Part shown: piece after piece, positions 34,780 through 47,057 of the stretch | Position numbering within the stretch: the stretch's first letter is position 1 | Layout of the letters: each line of letters begins with the position of its first letter | Assembly: GCA_038363925.1 (NCBI GenBank) | Contig: JAQQWL010000011.1 | Location: 2,542,001-2,606,000 of the forward strand | Direction of reading: 5' to 3' | Length of the DNA: 64,000 bases | Source of the DNA: Apiospora phragmitis | Taxonomy: Eukaryota; Ascomycota; Sordariomycetes; Amphisphaeriales; Apiosporaceae | Position numbers and translations under genes: made by a program | The notes under the pieces: generated by a model | Told to the model about the DNA's origin: nothing | Database searches by the model: none | What the model saw: the letters and a program-made list of their open reading frames with translations, nothing else

Positions 34780-36405
34780 TCAGCGCTGCTCCGCCGTGAT
34801 CGACACTCGCGTCTCAAGCCACCTGGTAAAGCGGACGATGGGCGCGTCGACAGCGCGGGCGAAGACGTCGGCGGCCCAGAGGACGAGGGGGATGTTGATG
34901 GCCGCGGCGAGCACGGCGCCGGTCCGGAACGCGGCCTCGGTATCGGCGCCCGTGACCGCGGTCCAGGCCCAGTGCTGGACGCGGTAGCCCAGCGTGTGGG
35001 TGACGGGCCCGTGCATGAGGTAGATGGCGAAACTGAGGCGGCCCAGGTACTGGACCGGGCCCGTGGTGAACACGCGCTGCCACAGCGGCGCCCGCGCGAC
35101 GCAGAAGACGAAGAACGCCCCGCCCACCATTTGCCAGAATCGGTACCGGTCCGAGAAGTACTCGGGGATCAGCGAGGACAGCGTCACCCAGCCGGGCACG
35201 CCGTCGGGGCCTGCGTCGGGCTCGGACATGAGGTAGAGGGCCGGCACCGAGAGCAGCACGTAGGCCAGGCCCTGGACCTTGCGGCACTTGCAGGGGCGCG
35301 GGGACGACGGCGACTCCTTCTCCTCGAAGGGCAGGAGCGACGCAGGTGCCGAGGCGGCTGGGGGAGAGGCGGCGCTGGTGTTGCTGTGGGCGCCACGGAT
35401 GATGTCGAGCTCGGCTAGGACCGTGCCCACGAGGAAGAGAAGAGGCTCCCAGCGGTCGTTATGGAGCATGAACCACATCAGGATGGCTGTGCATGCGAAC
35501 CGGGCACCCGTCCGCAGACGTGCGAGGCCAATCAAGACCAAAAACAGCACCATGGAGCAACGATACTCTACGGGAATGGTCCAGAGGTGGACGTCGTAGC
35601 CCGTGCTACCGCCAAACTTCTCCCAGCTCCAGAAGTGGAGGAAGTTGAACATCTCGCCGGCCCAGTGGAGGAGCTGCTCGCTAAAGGTGTCCTCGAGGAC
35701 CGGGTGGTGCTCGGCCACGTTGCGGACATAGTCACGATCGTAGGCGAAGTCGCGTGTTCCCTCATAAGCGCCTAGCTGCAATAGGCAGACGACCATGAAA
35801 GTCGAGGCCGCCGTGGGGAGAAACAGACGAAAACCGCGGCGGAAGATGAAGGACGCAATGGTGTTGAGCAGGCCCTCGAACGAGCGGCTACGGATCTGCT
35901 TGAGCGGCTTCAAAGACAGTGCGTAGCCCGAGATGATGAAGAAGATGCAGACCATGGACGGCCCACTGAATAGCAGCCGCACGAAAGGCAGCTTCCAGAA
36001 GTGGTAGTTGGCATCATTGTAGCCCCAGCCCTCGGCTATGACGAACGATGTGTAGAAGTAGTGGCAGAAGAAGACGAACAACGCTGCCAGCCCGCGCATG
36101 CCATCCAGGTAGGCCGTCGGCCCCAGTTTATCGCCACCTCGTAACCGCTCACGGCTGTTCCGACTCGGGTGTAGAAAGCTCGGTAGAAGGAATATAGCCG
36201 ACCGTATCACCGCCGAGCTCAGCGCTGATATCCGGAAGGCCTTGCCGTACGATTTGACCGTCGAGAGCCATTGTTGGGCCGGGAATCTCTGATCCAGGTC
36301 CATCCTCCCGCTCTCGCTTTCCACATCGGACATCGACCGCTCCTCGATCAAGAGAAGCTTCTCCTCATGGGAGAGGTTCCATTTTGATGCTGCGTATCCG
36401 TTCAT
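34780..36405 (-). CDS. Acyltransferase-3 family membrane protein
   Basis: Single exon, 541 aa. A hydrophilic N-terminus of about 95 residues precedes roughly ten hydrophobic segments. The first carries the family signature YLDGMRGLAALFVFFCHYFY with the conserved Arg and catalytic-type His. GPSMVCIFFIISGYALSLKP and FRRGFRLFLPTAASTFMVV follow, with the conserved Arg pair before the LP. A late segment has QYLGRLSFAIYLMHGPV with a second conserved His. Fungal members move acyl groups onto small molecules or glycans at internal membranes, but the substrate here is unknown. No biosynthetic genes lie next to it. The region coding for residues 330-420 is distinctly GC-rich, with a Ser/Ala/Pro cytoplasmic loop and a Cys-Lys patch. 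Family assignment is firm; role is open. Confidence 0.9.
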   Translation of the reverse strand: MNGYAASKWNLSHEEKLLLIEERSMSDVESESGRMDLDQRFPAQQWLSTVKSYGKAFRISALSSAVIRSAIFLLPSFLHPSRNSRERLRGGDKLGPTAYLDGMRGLAALFVFFCHYFYTSFVIAEGWGYNDANYHFWKLPFVRLLFSGPSMVCIFFIISGYALSLKPLKQIRSRSFEGLLNTIASFIFRRGFRLFLPTAASTFMVVCLLQLGAYEGTRDFAYDRDYVRNVAEHHPVLEDTFSEQLLHWAGEMFNFLHFWSWEKFGGSTGYDVHLWTIPVEYRCSMVLFLVLIGLARLRTGARFACTAILMWFMLHNDRWEPLLFLVGTVLAELDIIRGAHSNTSAASPPAASAPASLLPFEEKESPSSPRPCKCRKVQGLAYVLLSVPALYLMSEPDAGPDGVPGWVTLSSLIPEYFSDRYRFWQMVGGAFFVFCVARAPLWQRVFTTGPVQYLGRLSFAIYLMHGPVTHTLGYRVQHWAWTAVTGADTEAAFRTGAVLAAAINIPLVLWAADVFARAVDAPIVRFTRWLETRVSITAEQR

Positions 36406-38124
36406 TGTCCTGCAATGGGAAGAGTCGGGGACTTGGAAGTAGTGTGTACAAAAAGGAGATGGTCGCCTGCCACAACCTCGAGACAGACAATCGGAGTGTA
36501 TAGGTCAAGGACGACGGGCCCAACAAGGTTAAAGACCTGGAAGGCCAAGCCTTTGACCCAGGAGACGTGCCGTTCGAAACCTACAGCGGGCTTGTGTTGC
36601 AACAAGACACTGGAGCCAACCAAGCCAACTCAGCTGTTGTTAACCTGGTGTACGAGGGTGCTTCGATCGTCTCCAGGACACTTGATTCGTTTCTGGTGGT
36701 GGAACTACGGGTATGGTGTTTCAAGAACAGGGGCACGAGTGATGGATTGAATAGCACCGTTGGAACAGACCGCGGAGCAAAGAACGACTCGGGTCAAGGA
36801 GGTGATCGAACGACAAGCAAAGGGAAGAGATAGAGGAAGAGGAGGCGGAAGAGGAATGAAAAGAGAACTCAAATCAATAATTTGCTGGGTAACGGAAGGG
36901 GAAGTCGAGGCATCAGTCGAGGATAAGAAGTATGAATTCACAGAAGCGAAACACCAGTCCCTAAGCCTTCACGCTTACTCACATGAACGGCAAGACGGAG
37001 GTGATAGAGCTGACGAATCTACCTACCTACCATATCACGTTCGACCCAGTAGTGCAACTCTTCTTCGAGGATGATCGCTATTTCGACCTATTCTGGAGGA
37101 CTGGCCCGGCTGGCTGGCTGGGCACCCCTATGCGCAGAGCCGCTTGCCGCCAGCAGACCAGGCCCAGGCGACCTTTGTCGGGTGCGTCGTCGTCACGCGT
37201 GGAGCAGCTACCATGTTTTGTGACCACAAGCCACCAACGGTAAGGTCGACCCTCGTCGGACTAACGGCGAACGCCTCTTTGGCATGTACCGATTATACTC
37301 CCCGTCCTATATTGGGGAAACCTAGAAGTGATCCTCATTAGTAAAGGTTGAAGCTGAGACAGGATCAGCAAGGGGAGCCCCGGCAATCCCCAGTAGCCCC
37401 CCACTAGAATCGTATGCCGAGATATGTCGTGGGCCCACGTCGGCAGATCACTAACAGTTTCGGGATTGCGATCGATGTTGCAGAGTCCAAAAGCGCTTGT
37501 TATGTTGAAACGATTCGTGTACCGTTTATGGAGAAACAACAGCGTGCGCGTTCGGCCGAAACTGACACTCGGGCCAGCACCGCTTCATCTTTTCAGCTCA
37601 GTTCTTACATTATCCGACCTACGTTTAATGAACCTTCACTCACATGGAAATTATAAAAAGAGACCGATGCTTCCTCTCGAATTGGCCTGACTACGCCCGA
37701 AACCTAAAGCACTACATACAGTATACTATGTATGCAACATGCTCGGGCTGGCAGGCTGGTCAGGTCAGCCCTAGTCATTCTTCAAATCTGTCAATCTGAG
37801 CTAATTAGAAGGGCCCCTGGTTGAATGGAGAATAGAGTTCACGATCAAATAGGCAATTTCATCGATAGAATTCGCTGCCCCAATTGAACTTGGCGTACGC
37901 CAGATGACCAAATTCAAAGAACAGGTTTGAATGCAATCGTGATTTATTGGTATCGTGTCGCAAATCATCACTCGTGGCAAACGCGGGACATGCGTGTCCA
38001 TAGCAAATATGCGATGAACGTGGTCCGCGGTTTGAACAGCCTCCGAACCTTTGAACGCCGGAGAAATCATCGCAGCAAAAACACGGTGAAAGCAGTCGCG
38101 AAGCCCTGTCATGGTTTCCCTTTT
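36406..38124. other. Intergenic region, about 1.7 kb
   Basis: Upstream of the acyltransferase and downstream of HEM2. A purine-rich stretch covers about 36780-36870. Open frames are short and have no recognisable features. Nothing else seen. Confidence 0.5.
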
Positions 38125-39349
<1,225 letters not shown>

Positions 39350-40362
39350 GATGCAGATGGAGGCTGGCGGTGCTGTAAGTCACTGAGCGTCGTCTATAGT
39401 GCCAGGAGGTGATGATATTCTCCGCCGCGGAGATTCAATTGATGGGTGGCGGGTAATTGTAGCGTTTTCGGTCTTAGGGTATTCGAAACAGGGACGGACT
39501 CCAAAATCGCGAGGGGACCAATGAAGGCACTGCGAACAGGAAGAAGCGTATTAATCGTACTCGACGGTCGGAAGCAAAGAAGGGAAAATCAGCTGGAATA
39601 GCAGTAATCGTACAGGGAATTGGGACGGTGTTAATGATGGATGGAATTGTATCACGGATGACTGGCTGGCTCCTGCTAATCCATTTATTTTTCGCCCCAC
39701 CAACTTGTGCACCGGGTCGGGGAGGTTTCGGAGGGTCCAGAGTGCCCCGACGCCCCCCAAAAGTACTGGCTAAACCTACCAAAGCACAGAATTGTCCACT
39801 GGGGAAGACGGCGGATTCTCTTTCCCGACCAATCAAAAGCTGAATGATTACAAAAATCCAACCGCATGTACCGAGGACCGCAAATGCCAAGGCCGAAAGC
39901 CGAGTCGCGTAAGATCCATCATTTGATCCTTATCGTGGACTGGCCTCGGACGAGACGAACCGGTGTTCATGTACTTACCTACTTGGGCAAGGTAAGTGCC
40001 AATCAAGTGCTGCCCGGGGGCCGCAGACTCGTTGCTCGTAGCAGTGGCTCATAGGAACACCAAGGCCTGAGCAAAATATGTTTTGAAGATATGTGTTTAT
40101 TGGGTACGATGTATGATGGGGATGATACCAAAAACTTTGGATATAGCCAAGCAACTATTGGCTTCTTATTTTATACCATCGTCGTACTCGAGTGTTCGCA
40201 TGCACTCATGAGGTCTCATTTGTTTGCCGTCATCCTATATATGAAGGACTACATGATGAGACGGACCGCTGATGATACCCAGACATCCAAACTACATAGG
40301 TATATAGTACTTGTAAACCCCTGAACTCCTACGCACATTCCCATGGCTTGCATGAAACCCCA
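39350..40362. other. Intergenic region between HEM2 start and SEC10 stop
   Basis: About 1 kb. It holds the HEM2 promoter (39350 onwards) and the 3' flank of SEC10. No supported gene on either strand. Confidence 0.5.
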
Positions 40363-42981
40363 TCACAGTCCGGAGAGCACGCTCTGGATGCCGACGCTCT
40401 TATAATCCTCACGATTTTGGATATATGTCTTGAAATCGGCCTTCGCCAGTTTCTTGCTGCCTCCACTTGGGCCCGTTGCTAGATTTCTCGACCTCTCGCG
40501 CAATGCCTCGGGCCCGATAATGAAGAGGTATCCGATCTCCGTCAACAGCTCGACGGAAGTCTCAGCATCCTTATTGAGGTTCCATTCCTTGAGCGTCGCC
40601 ACATACTTGGATATATCCTTAGTTACCATGAGACCACCTGCTGCATTGATCTTGTACTTCTTGTAATGTTCAATCAGCAGGCGCTGGACTGATAGAGCTA
40701 GTTCACTGCTGAAGACTTCGAGGTTCGTACCATCGATAGCTTGTGATGTAAGGGTGAAGGTCCGAGACAGGAAACTGCAGATGGCGTTGCAGGTTGGTGT
40801 TTGTAAGGTCTCTCAGAACACTCTCATCCTTGGGGAGATAGTCGACCTTCTTCTGGGAAGCGAGCGACTTTGTGACCCAATTGAGTAGGACATCAATGGT
40901 GGATTTCATAATGTTATTTGTCTTCTTCTCGATCGACTCAATGCCCATTTTACTTTGCGCTTCCATACTCCGGCGGACGGTAGTATTGGCCTCGGCCAGG
41001 CGAATAAGGACGGTAGTGATGAAGCGTGACATGATGCTGGCGATTGTAACAGCTGGGCGGATCGAAGGTAGATAAGTGAGGTCGGGCTCTGTCTTAGAGT
41101 TCTCCTGGGCAGTGGCTTTCTCCAATGCAGCATCCAAGCCAGTCTCAACGTAAACTTGACCCATGCTGGCCATGAGAAGATTGAGAAGCGTTGCAACATC
41201 CTTGGGCGTATCGCTTGGGCTGCCCAGCTCCAAGGTTCGTCGGACACTCTCCGCCAGCCAAGTCATCATTCGCTTGGCATTTGCAGTGCTCAAAACTCCA
41301 TCCTGGTCTGAAACCTCGATGTCGTTCTTGTTTTTGTCGGTCTCCTGGACTCCAGCCACCCTCAACATCATCTCCTTCTGTGTCTGTGTCAAATCTGACG
41401 AGTCCAGCCGTTCTAGATAGGCATCTTTGGCGGACGCCATGAGTTGAGAGCCCTGCTGGGCCAAAGATGCCATGAAACCCGTTGGCGCCTTCTTCCTTCT
41501 CGAGTGATAAATGTTGTATTTGAAGAGCAAGGAGTTGTTCATCTCTTCTAAGCTCTTCTTCTCCTGTTCGATATATGAATTACCAACTATGTATGGCACA
41601 AACAGTTCCTCCATCTGCTGGTCGAGAGTCTGCGATATCTGCGCCGAGCACGGTTCTGGATGTTCTGTGAGACCGTGTGCCTTGAGGTCTTCTACCAATG
41701 CACTGATATAGTTTCTCGAAGAGTGCAGCGAGCGAAGGAACGCCAGTGATGATATGGTATCTGCCTTTTCCAAGACCATCTCAAGTCTTTGCTGGATGGA
41801 TTGCTGGAAGATCCTTTGGATGAACTTGATCAACACCGTCTCGTAGTAGGGGAATGCCCTCTTAATGATGAAAGACTCCTCCTGCATAATAACTTTGACC
41901 TCGTCAATAAGCGACTGGAGGCTCGGCTCCACCCTGGCGGATCCGAGTCCGGGTCGGCAAGCTGTTCAAAGGATTCATCATCTGTCGTGACTTCCTCTGT
42001 AATCAGCTGGTTGCGATCGATGAAGAACTGGTGCTGATTCACGAAAACGGCTATAACGCTAGCGCCTCCGTTGAAGTCGTGCAGCACCTTGGCACACTCC
42101 ATCATGTCGTCGAAGTTCTGTTTGCGGTAGCTGTTATTGAACTGCTTGAGCAACTCTTGTTCAAGGGTTTCGCAAAACTTCTCCAGCACCTCCCTAGTGT
42201 TGTAATTTGACCTGAATGCGCCAGCGACTCCGTTGGTGACCCCGCGGCCATGCCCATTTGTCTGTCCCCACGCTGCAAGATCCAGCCGCTGGCTGATACG
42301 CATCAGTTGGTGCGCAATCACGGCGCATCTCACTTTGTTGTCGGCACCACCCTGTCTTTGGATATCTTGTAGGGATGTCAACTCGCCCGTTTCGCCGACT
42401 TCGAGCCAGCATTGTATGAGGAAGTTGGCATCCAGGGCCCTCCTTCGTTTCCTATCCAGCTCCTCCAGCTTTTCTCCTATCTGAACGGCGATATTTCCCC
42501 CTCCGCTCGGGTCATTGCGACTACCTCGGTCCATAGTAGTGGGATTATTAAGACTGATATCGAGGTCTTCAAACTGTTTGATCGACTGATCCAGCTTCAG
42601 ACCGAGGGTATCAAGTGTTTGGTCATGTTGCACTTCGGCGCGCCGCACCTTCGATTGAAGATCCGACTCCTTCTCTTGCAATTCCTCGGAAAGGTTACCG
42701 AGGCCTTGAAGCGCATCTGTGGCGGCGTTGTCAGTAGATTGCTGGTTCCGATGCGACCGTTTGGGGATCGAGGGCCTACATACTCTCAAATGTCCGAATC
42801 AAGGGCTTTGGATCGAATGCCTGCTGGTTGGCCGGGCCCGATCGGCGATTAGCAGGAACGGCGCTTTCGGCAAGGCTATCGACGAAAACTCGGACGATGA
42901 AATCCTTATTGGAAAAGTCGTCGAGAGTGAAGCTGGGCCCCCTGGGAACAGCGCCCTCGACCCGGAGCCGTTCCTCTCCAT
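40363..42981 (-). CDS. SEC10: Exocyst subunit Sec10 (three frame breaks)
   Basis: Exons 42981-42784 and 42716-40363 (67-nt intron, CTGAC branch), about 850 aa. The start ATG gives MERNGSGSRALFPGGPSFTL and leads to DDFSNKDFIVRVFVDSLAES and ANRRSGPANQQAFDPKPLIR, the usual fungal Sec10 N-terminus. A coiled coil follows (LSEELQEKESDLQSKVRRAE), then FLIQCWLEVG, then LHDFNGGASVIAVFVNQHQF. The rest is helical rod. Sec10 contacts Sec15 in the octameric exocyst that tethers secretory vesicles at the hyphal tip. Frame breaks lie at the C-run 42939-42943 and the CCC at 41932-41934 (each missing one base), and near 40804 (one extra base, joining VLRDL to QTPTCNAICSFL). With these allowed, both exon lengths become exactly in phase, which strongly supports errors rather than decay. 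Divergent with NUS1. Confidence 0.93.
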
Positions 42982-43803
42982 TTGGGTGCAGGAACTCTCA
43001 GATTCGAGGCGCTCGACTACATGGACATGGGCGCATAAGCTCGGGTGAAGGCGTGCACTTCGGGACTTCGGAGGAGATGGTGTGAGATGGTTGGCCTCTT
43101 GCAAAGTCGGGATTCGTTAGGGGTCGCTGCCCAATAGGCCTGTCTTCGTTGAATGTGTTGGGACGCGTATTGAGCTTCCGAGGTGACGGGTCTGGATTCG
43201 AGGGCGGGATGGTTGAAGTGGCGGACAGGGGTGTAGCTGGTTGGTCAGGCATTCAATCAAGTAATTACATGCTTAGGCGTCTCTATCGTGCTGCGTAAGC
43301 CACAATCTGCTGCGAGTAGGTACGTCCCCCCGCATGAAGCTGTCCATCAATCAATTGATGTGGCTGAATTCCAATTGTACCAAGGAAAGAAAGGCCTGGT
43401 TGACGGAAATGAACAGCACCCAGACGTCAGTGACATCCGATTTGTGTTACGAGATCGTGCCTGCCCGATATTTCCTTCAGTTCACGTCGCTCGACTCTCT
43501 TCGTCTTCTTCATTCACCAAGGGCACCTTCCCTAGCCGAATTGATTTATTACACTCATTTGACCTCCTCTTCTGGAGCAACCTTTTTGCGGTGGCTAAGC
43601 ACATAGCTCCATCATTGTTGATTTGGTTGTTTCTGGACGAGTTTCCCTTACTGCATCTCTTTCCGAAGTCATTTCTGAGGCGCTGTAACGTCCCGTCGTG
43701 TCTTGCTCGGATTTAAACATACTATTGTTTTTGTTGAGGTTCATCCATAACTGCATTCCCAACTTGCGCATCTTCTATAAGGAACGAACAAGTCGGTCCA
43801 TAG
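42982..43803. promoter_or_regulatory. Divergent promoter region, SEC10 / NUS1
   Basis: The 822 bp between the two start codons hold both promoters. Open frames on each strand (for example - 43252-42998 and + 43288-43716) have no recognisable domain and are probably 5' UTR or chance. Confidence 0.55.
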
Positions 43804-44880
43804 ATGCCATTCCAAACGAAGGACACAGGGGCCATGAATCCCCGGGAGCGCGAGGAGCTGCTTAAGGTCAGTCTTCCCTTCATGCCTATTCGCCTCACAA
43901 GCATGCCCAGGCATGATTTGGCAACGTAGAGGTGCGCGACAGAAGCTCACATAGCTTGAATATAACAGCCCTATCTCCCTGCAACACCTCGCCTGCATCA
44001 GGCTTCGACTAAGAGGAAGCAACATAGCAACAGTACCGCGTCTGGTTTGGGCGTTAGAAATGTCCTGCGGAAGCAGCTTTACGCACTTTCCTTCGCCTTG
44101 ATCCACGCCATCTTTTCCGTCTACATCCGCATCCGCATAGCGTACCATGCTGTCTACCTCCGCATCGTATCGGTACTTTACTACCACCACCATACCCCCG
44201 AATACATACAGCGCGACGTCCAAGGCTTTTCGCGATTGCCCAAACATCTCAGCGTGATCCTGAGTTTGGAGGAGGGCGGTAAACGTGTGGATGCCAAGGA
44301 GAAGCTGATCAGCGAAGTTGCCGATATTGCAGCATGGTGCGCCTCGGCGGGCATACAAATGCTCTCCGTGTATGAAAGGACTGGCATTCTGAAAGATGAG
44401 ATGCAACAGAGCCACCGCGAAATCGCCGCGAAGCTGCGCAACTGGTTCGGCAAGTACCAGGCACCCGACCTGCACTTGCACTCGCCCAACATGCCTGTCG
44501 TCCACCCTTCGTACTACAGCGCACCGGCGCATAAGGGAGCTGGCGAGTACGGAATCGCTATCATGCTGGTATCGGAGGAGGATGGCCGTGAGTCCATGGT
44601 TGACCTGACCAAGGTGTTGACGGTGATGGCGCAAAAGAATAAGCTCAGCGCTGCCGACATCACATCAGACGTCATAGACAACGAGCTCACCAGTAGTGTC
44701 ATGGCCGAGCCCGATCTGTTGATATCGTTCGCGCCATATGTGGATTTGCAAGGCTATCCTCCTTGGCAAATACGGCTGACAGAGATCTATTGCGAGCAGG
44801 ATAATCAGAGCGTTGAATACCAGGTCTTTGTCAACGCTCTTCGGAAATACGCACAAGCCACCTTTAAACTAGGGAAGTAG
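43804..44880 (+). CDS. NUS1: Dehydrodolichyl diphosphate synthase subunit Nus1 (NgBR-like)
   Basis: Exons 43804-43866 and 43969-44880 (102-nt intron, GTCAGT donor), 324 aa. A basic cytosolic N-terminus leads to a membrane segment (LYALSFALIHAIFSVYIRIR). The cis-prenyltransferase-like fold follows, with LPKHLSVILSLEEGG, EVADIAAWCASAGIQMLSVY and PDLLISFAPYVDLQGYPPWQIRLTEI, ending in VFVNALRKYAQATFKLGK. It lacks the catalytic Asp of the active subunit, as expected. With Rer2/Srt1 at the ER it makes the dolichol precursor for N-glycosylation, O-mannosylation and GPI anchors. The C-terminal RxG motif of the family appears here as KLG, one residue from the end. A second in-frame ATG lies ten codons downstream. 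The frame is intact. Confidence 0.93.
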
Positions 44881-45225
44881 TTGGCCTTTTGGAGAGTTGT
44901 GCTGTACATCATTCCTCCTCATTGGGGGAAGAGGTGAGATCTGAGCAGCTCGGATCGGTTTGGTTGTGGCACTATGGGGCTCAAAGAATCAGAGCGACAC
45001 CGCAGTACAATAGGGGAGTGGCGCTGCATCAGGAAAGTTTCAACTTGCCCTATGTTTCGAGGCTTTTCGGCGCCGGCACCTGGGAAGTATAAGGAGCTGG
45101 AATCCACCGCCAACCTGTACACGAATGGATGGATTTCCATGGGTGTTGTTTGTGTAATTGGGGTGAGCAAACTACATTGAGAGTTACACCAGCAAGGCGT
45201 ACATATTATACCCATTAATCAATCA
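44881..45225. other. Convergent 3' regions of NUS1 and the AlkB-like gene
   Basis: 345 bp between two stop codons; 3' UTRs expected. No other feature seen. Confidence 0.5.
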
Positions 45226-46497
45226 TTACAAGTTCTTCCTCCACGGCCGCATCTCGCGATTCACAGTGTCCCATTTGTAAACCGGTCCTGTACCAACATT
45301 ATAGTTATAGTAATTATCCGTACCGGGTTTAACCAATGCTCGTCGAAACGTGATATTGATTCGACCACCGTCGGTAGCATTCTTGCCCGTACGCTTCGGT
45401 ATTGAATGTAACCAGTTGGCTTGTGTAGGCCCACGCATCAATATCATATCGCCGCTCGCCAGGGGAAGCTTCAGGGGCTTCGATATAGCGTTCTTCATAG
45501 CCTCTGTATGTTCGCCTCCCGGCGGCGGAGGAACAGGTTTGTGTTTCAGGAGGAAGTCTCTGCGCGCGCCCAACGAAAAACCCGCGATGGCGGGCAGCGG
45601 CCCGAGGAACCGCTCGTCATCGCTGTGGAAGCTGATGCTGTCGGCCCCCGAGGCGTAGTAGTTCACCAGGCAGAAGTTGAATTCACAGCCGGTCGCCTCC
45701 TGCGCCGAGAGCCGCAGGTCGTCCAAGCATTTGGGGATCGGGCGAGGCTTGTACCTTGTGTAGAACTTATCGGCGCTCACGTCGCGGCCGGTCTTGGCGT
45801 CGAGTATCCTCGTCATGTCCCCTCCGCCGCCGCCGTCATCGCTACTGCTACTGCTACTGCTGAAGCGCGACGTGTCGTCGAGTCCGAACACGGTTGTCCA
45901 CCGCGGCGTCCGGATGTGGGTCGAGGTCCCGCCGCGGTTGATGTCGTATTCGACGCGGTAGAAGGGCAGCTCCGACCTCAGGAACTCGAAGAGCGAGCGG
46001 GCGCTGCCGCCGCCGCGCGCCACGTATGGCTCGAAATACAGCAGGTCCAGGTCTGGCTGGTCGTTGATGACGCGGCCGAGGTTGGCTGGCCACGAGGGTA
46101 GCTCGGGCGCGAGGGCTGGAGGTAGATGGGGGATGCGGAAGGGGTATGCTGGGTGCGTTGAGTAATCATCGCTATTCCTAGTTGATTTTCCTGGTGCTAT
46201 CTGGCTTGTGTCTATTTCTGTTGCAACATACTGAGCATCATGTGGTGGCTGCCATGCAATACAAATCAAGTCAGTAGCTGTGCGCCTGTTTTTCCCGCAG
46301 AACGAAAAGCAGAGGTTGTTCCGCACTCACAGCAGCGTCTAGTTCCTTGCCATTACCACTTGTACTCAGGCCGTCAAGGTGCGCATCGTCCCGAGAGGTC
46401 TCGGGGAGCCAGTAGATACATCACGAGACTTCTTTGGCTTGGGAGCGCCAGCGCCAGCAGCGCCAAAGAAGGCTTCAATCGTGCGCTTTCTTGACAT
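45226..46497 (-). CDS. AlkB-like Fe(II)/2-oxoglutarate dioxygenase (one frame break)
   Basis: Exons 46497-46331 and 46248-45226 (82-nt intron, CTACTGAC branch), 396 aa. The catalytic core in the C-terminal half has NYYASGADSISFHSDDERFL (His and Asp of the iron triad), GDMILMRGPTQANWLHSIPK (second His) and RINITFRR (2-oxoglutarate arginines). This is the ALKBH2/3 pattern of enzymes that oxidatively remove methyl groups from alkylated DNA or RNA bases. The N-terminus is MSRKRTIEAFFGAAG, which resembles a PCNA-interacting box and is followed by a basic PKPKKSR patch. A Ser run and a Gly run (near 45830-45855) form a low-complexity insert before the core. The frame breaks at GGGG 46403-46406. One added base joins STGSPETSRDDAHLDGLSTS to the exon end. 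DNA repair in the nucleus is the likely role. Confidence 0.88.
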
Positions 46498-47057
46498 CTC
46501 TCGAACACGATCAACTAGCGAACCAAGGCAAGAAGAAAGTTATATGGCGTGAGGGAAAAGTCACTTGGATGCCTGCGATCGCAAATAGGTTACGCAAGAC
46601 ATTACAGAAATAGATAGAGTTAATCGCGGTCACGGTCCAATTGTCATGACGTGGTACACCTTGGCTTCTCAAAGTCTACTATATCATATCAGTGGCGCAC
46701 CTGAGGCAAAATGTAAGTTAAGCATATATGCATACTTCATTAGCTATGGATAAATAATGACTTCTGGATGGGGTAGCAGGCCGCATGGCGTATAGCTGGA
46801 CTTGTACCTGGAGTATGTAGCGTTATGACGGCATTGACTGTCAGCCTTGCAGCTATAGATCTCAGGTAGCAGGGCTTGCAGGGGTGGTTGAGATAATTGA
46901 GGGGTCCCTGAGACAAAAGTTTCGCGGGGAGTCTTCAGCCTTGTTGGGCAGGATCCATAGATCAACGAGGGGCATTTCCACCGAATGAACATTTTGTGGT
47001 CGCAAATAATTTTGGACCGCCGAAGATACTTGAACAGATTCAGAATCGACGTGGGAG
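46498..47057. promoter_or_regulatory. Divergent promoter region, AlkB-like / TRM5
   Basis: 560 bp between two start codons. AT-rich, with no supported gene inside. Confidence 0.5.

Noticed and set aside
34780..36405. Acyltransferase as part of a secondary-metabolite cluster
   Set aside because: No PKS, NRPS, terpene synthase, P450 or transporter lies within the window.
42998..43252. Open frame on - strand beginning MPDQPATPLSATST as a Sec10 first exon
   Set aside because: Sec10 already has a fitting start at 42981 with conserved N-terminus; this frame stops before it and shows no homology that I recognise.
43288..43716. 142-codon frame on + strand as a gene
   Set aside because: Lies in the SEC10/NUS1 promoter region, with no motif and random composition.
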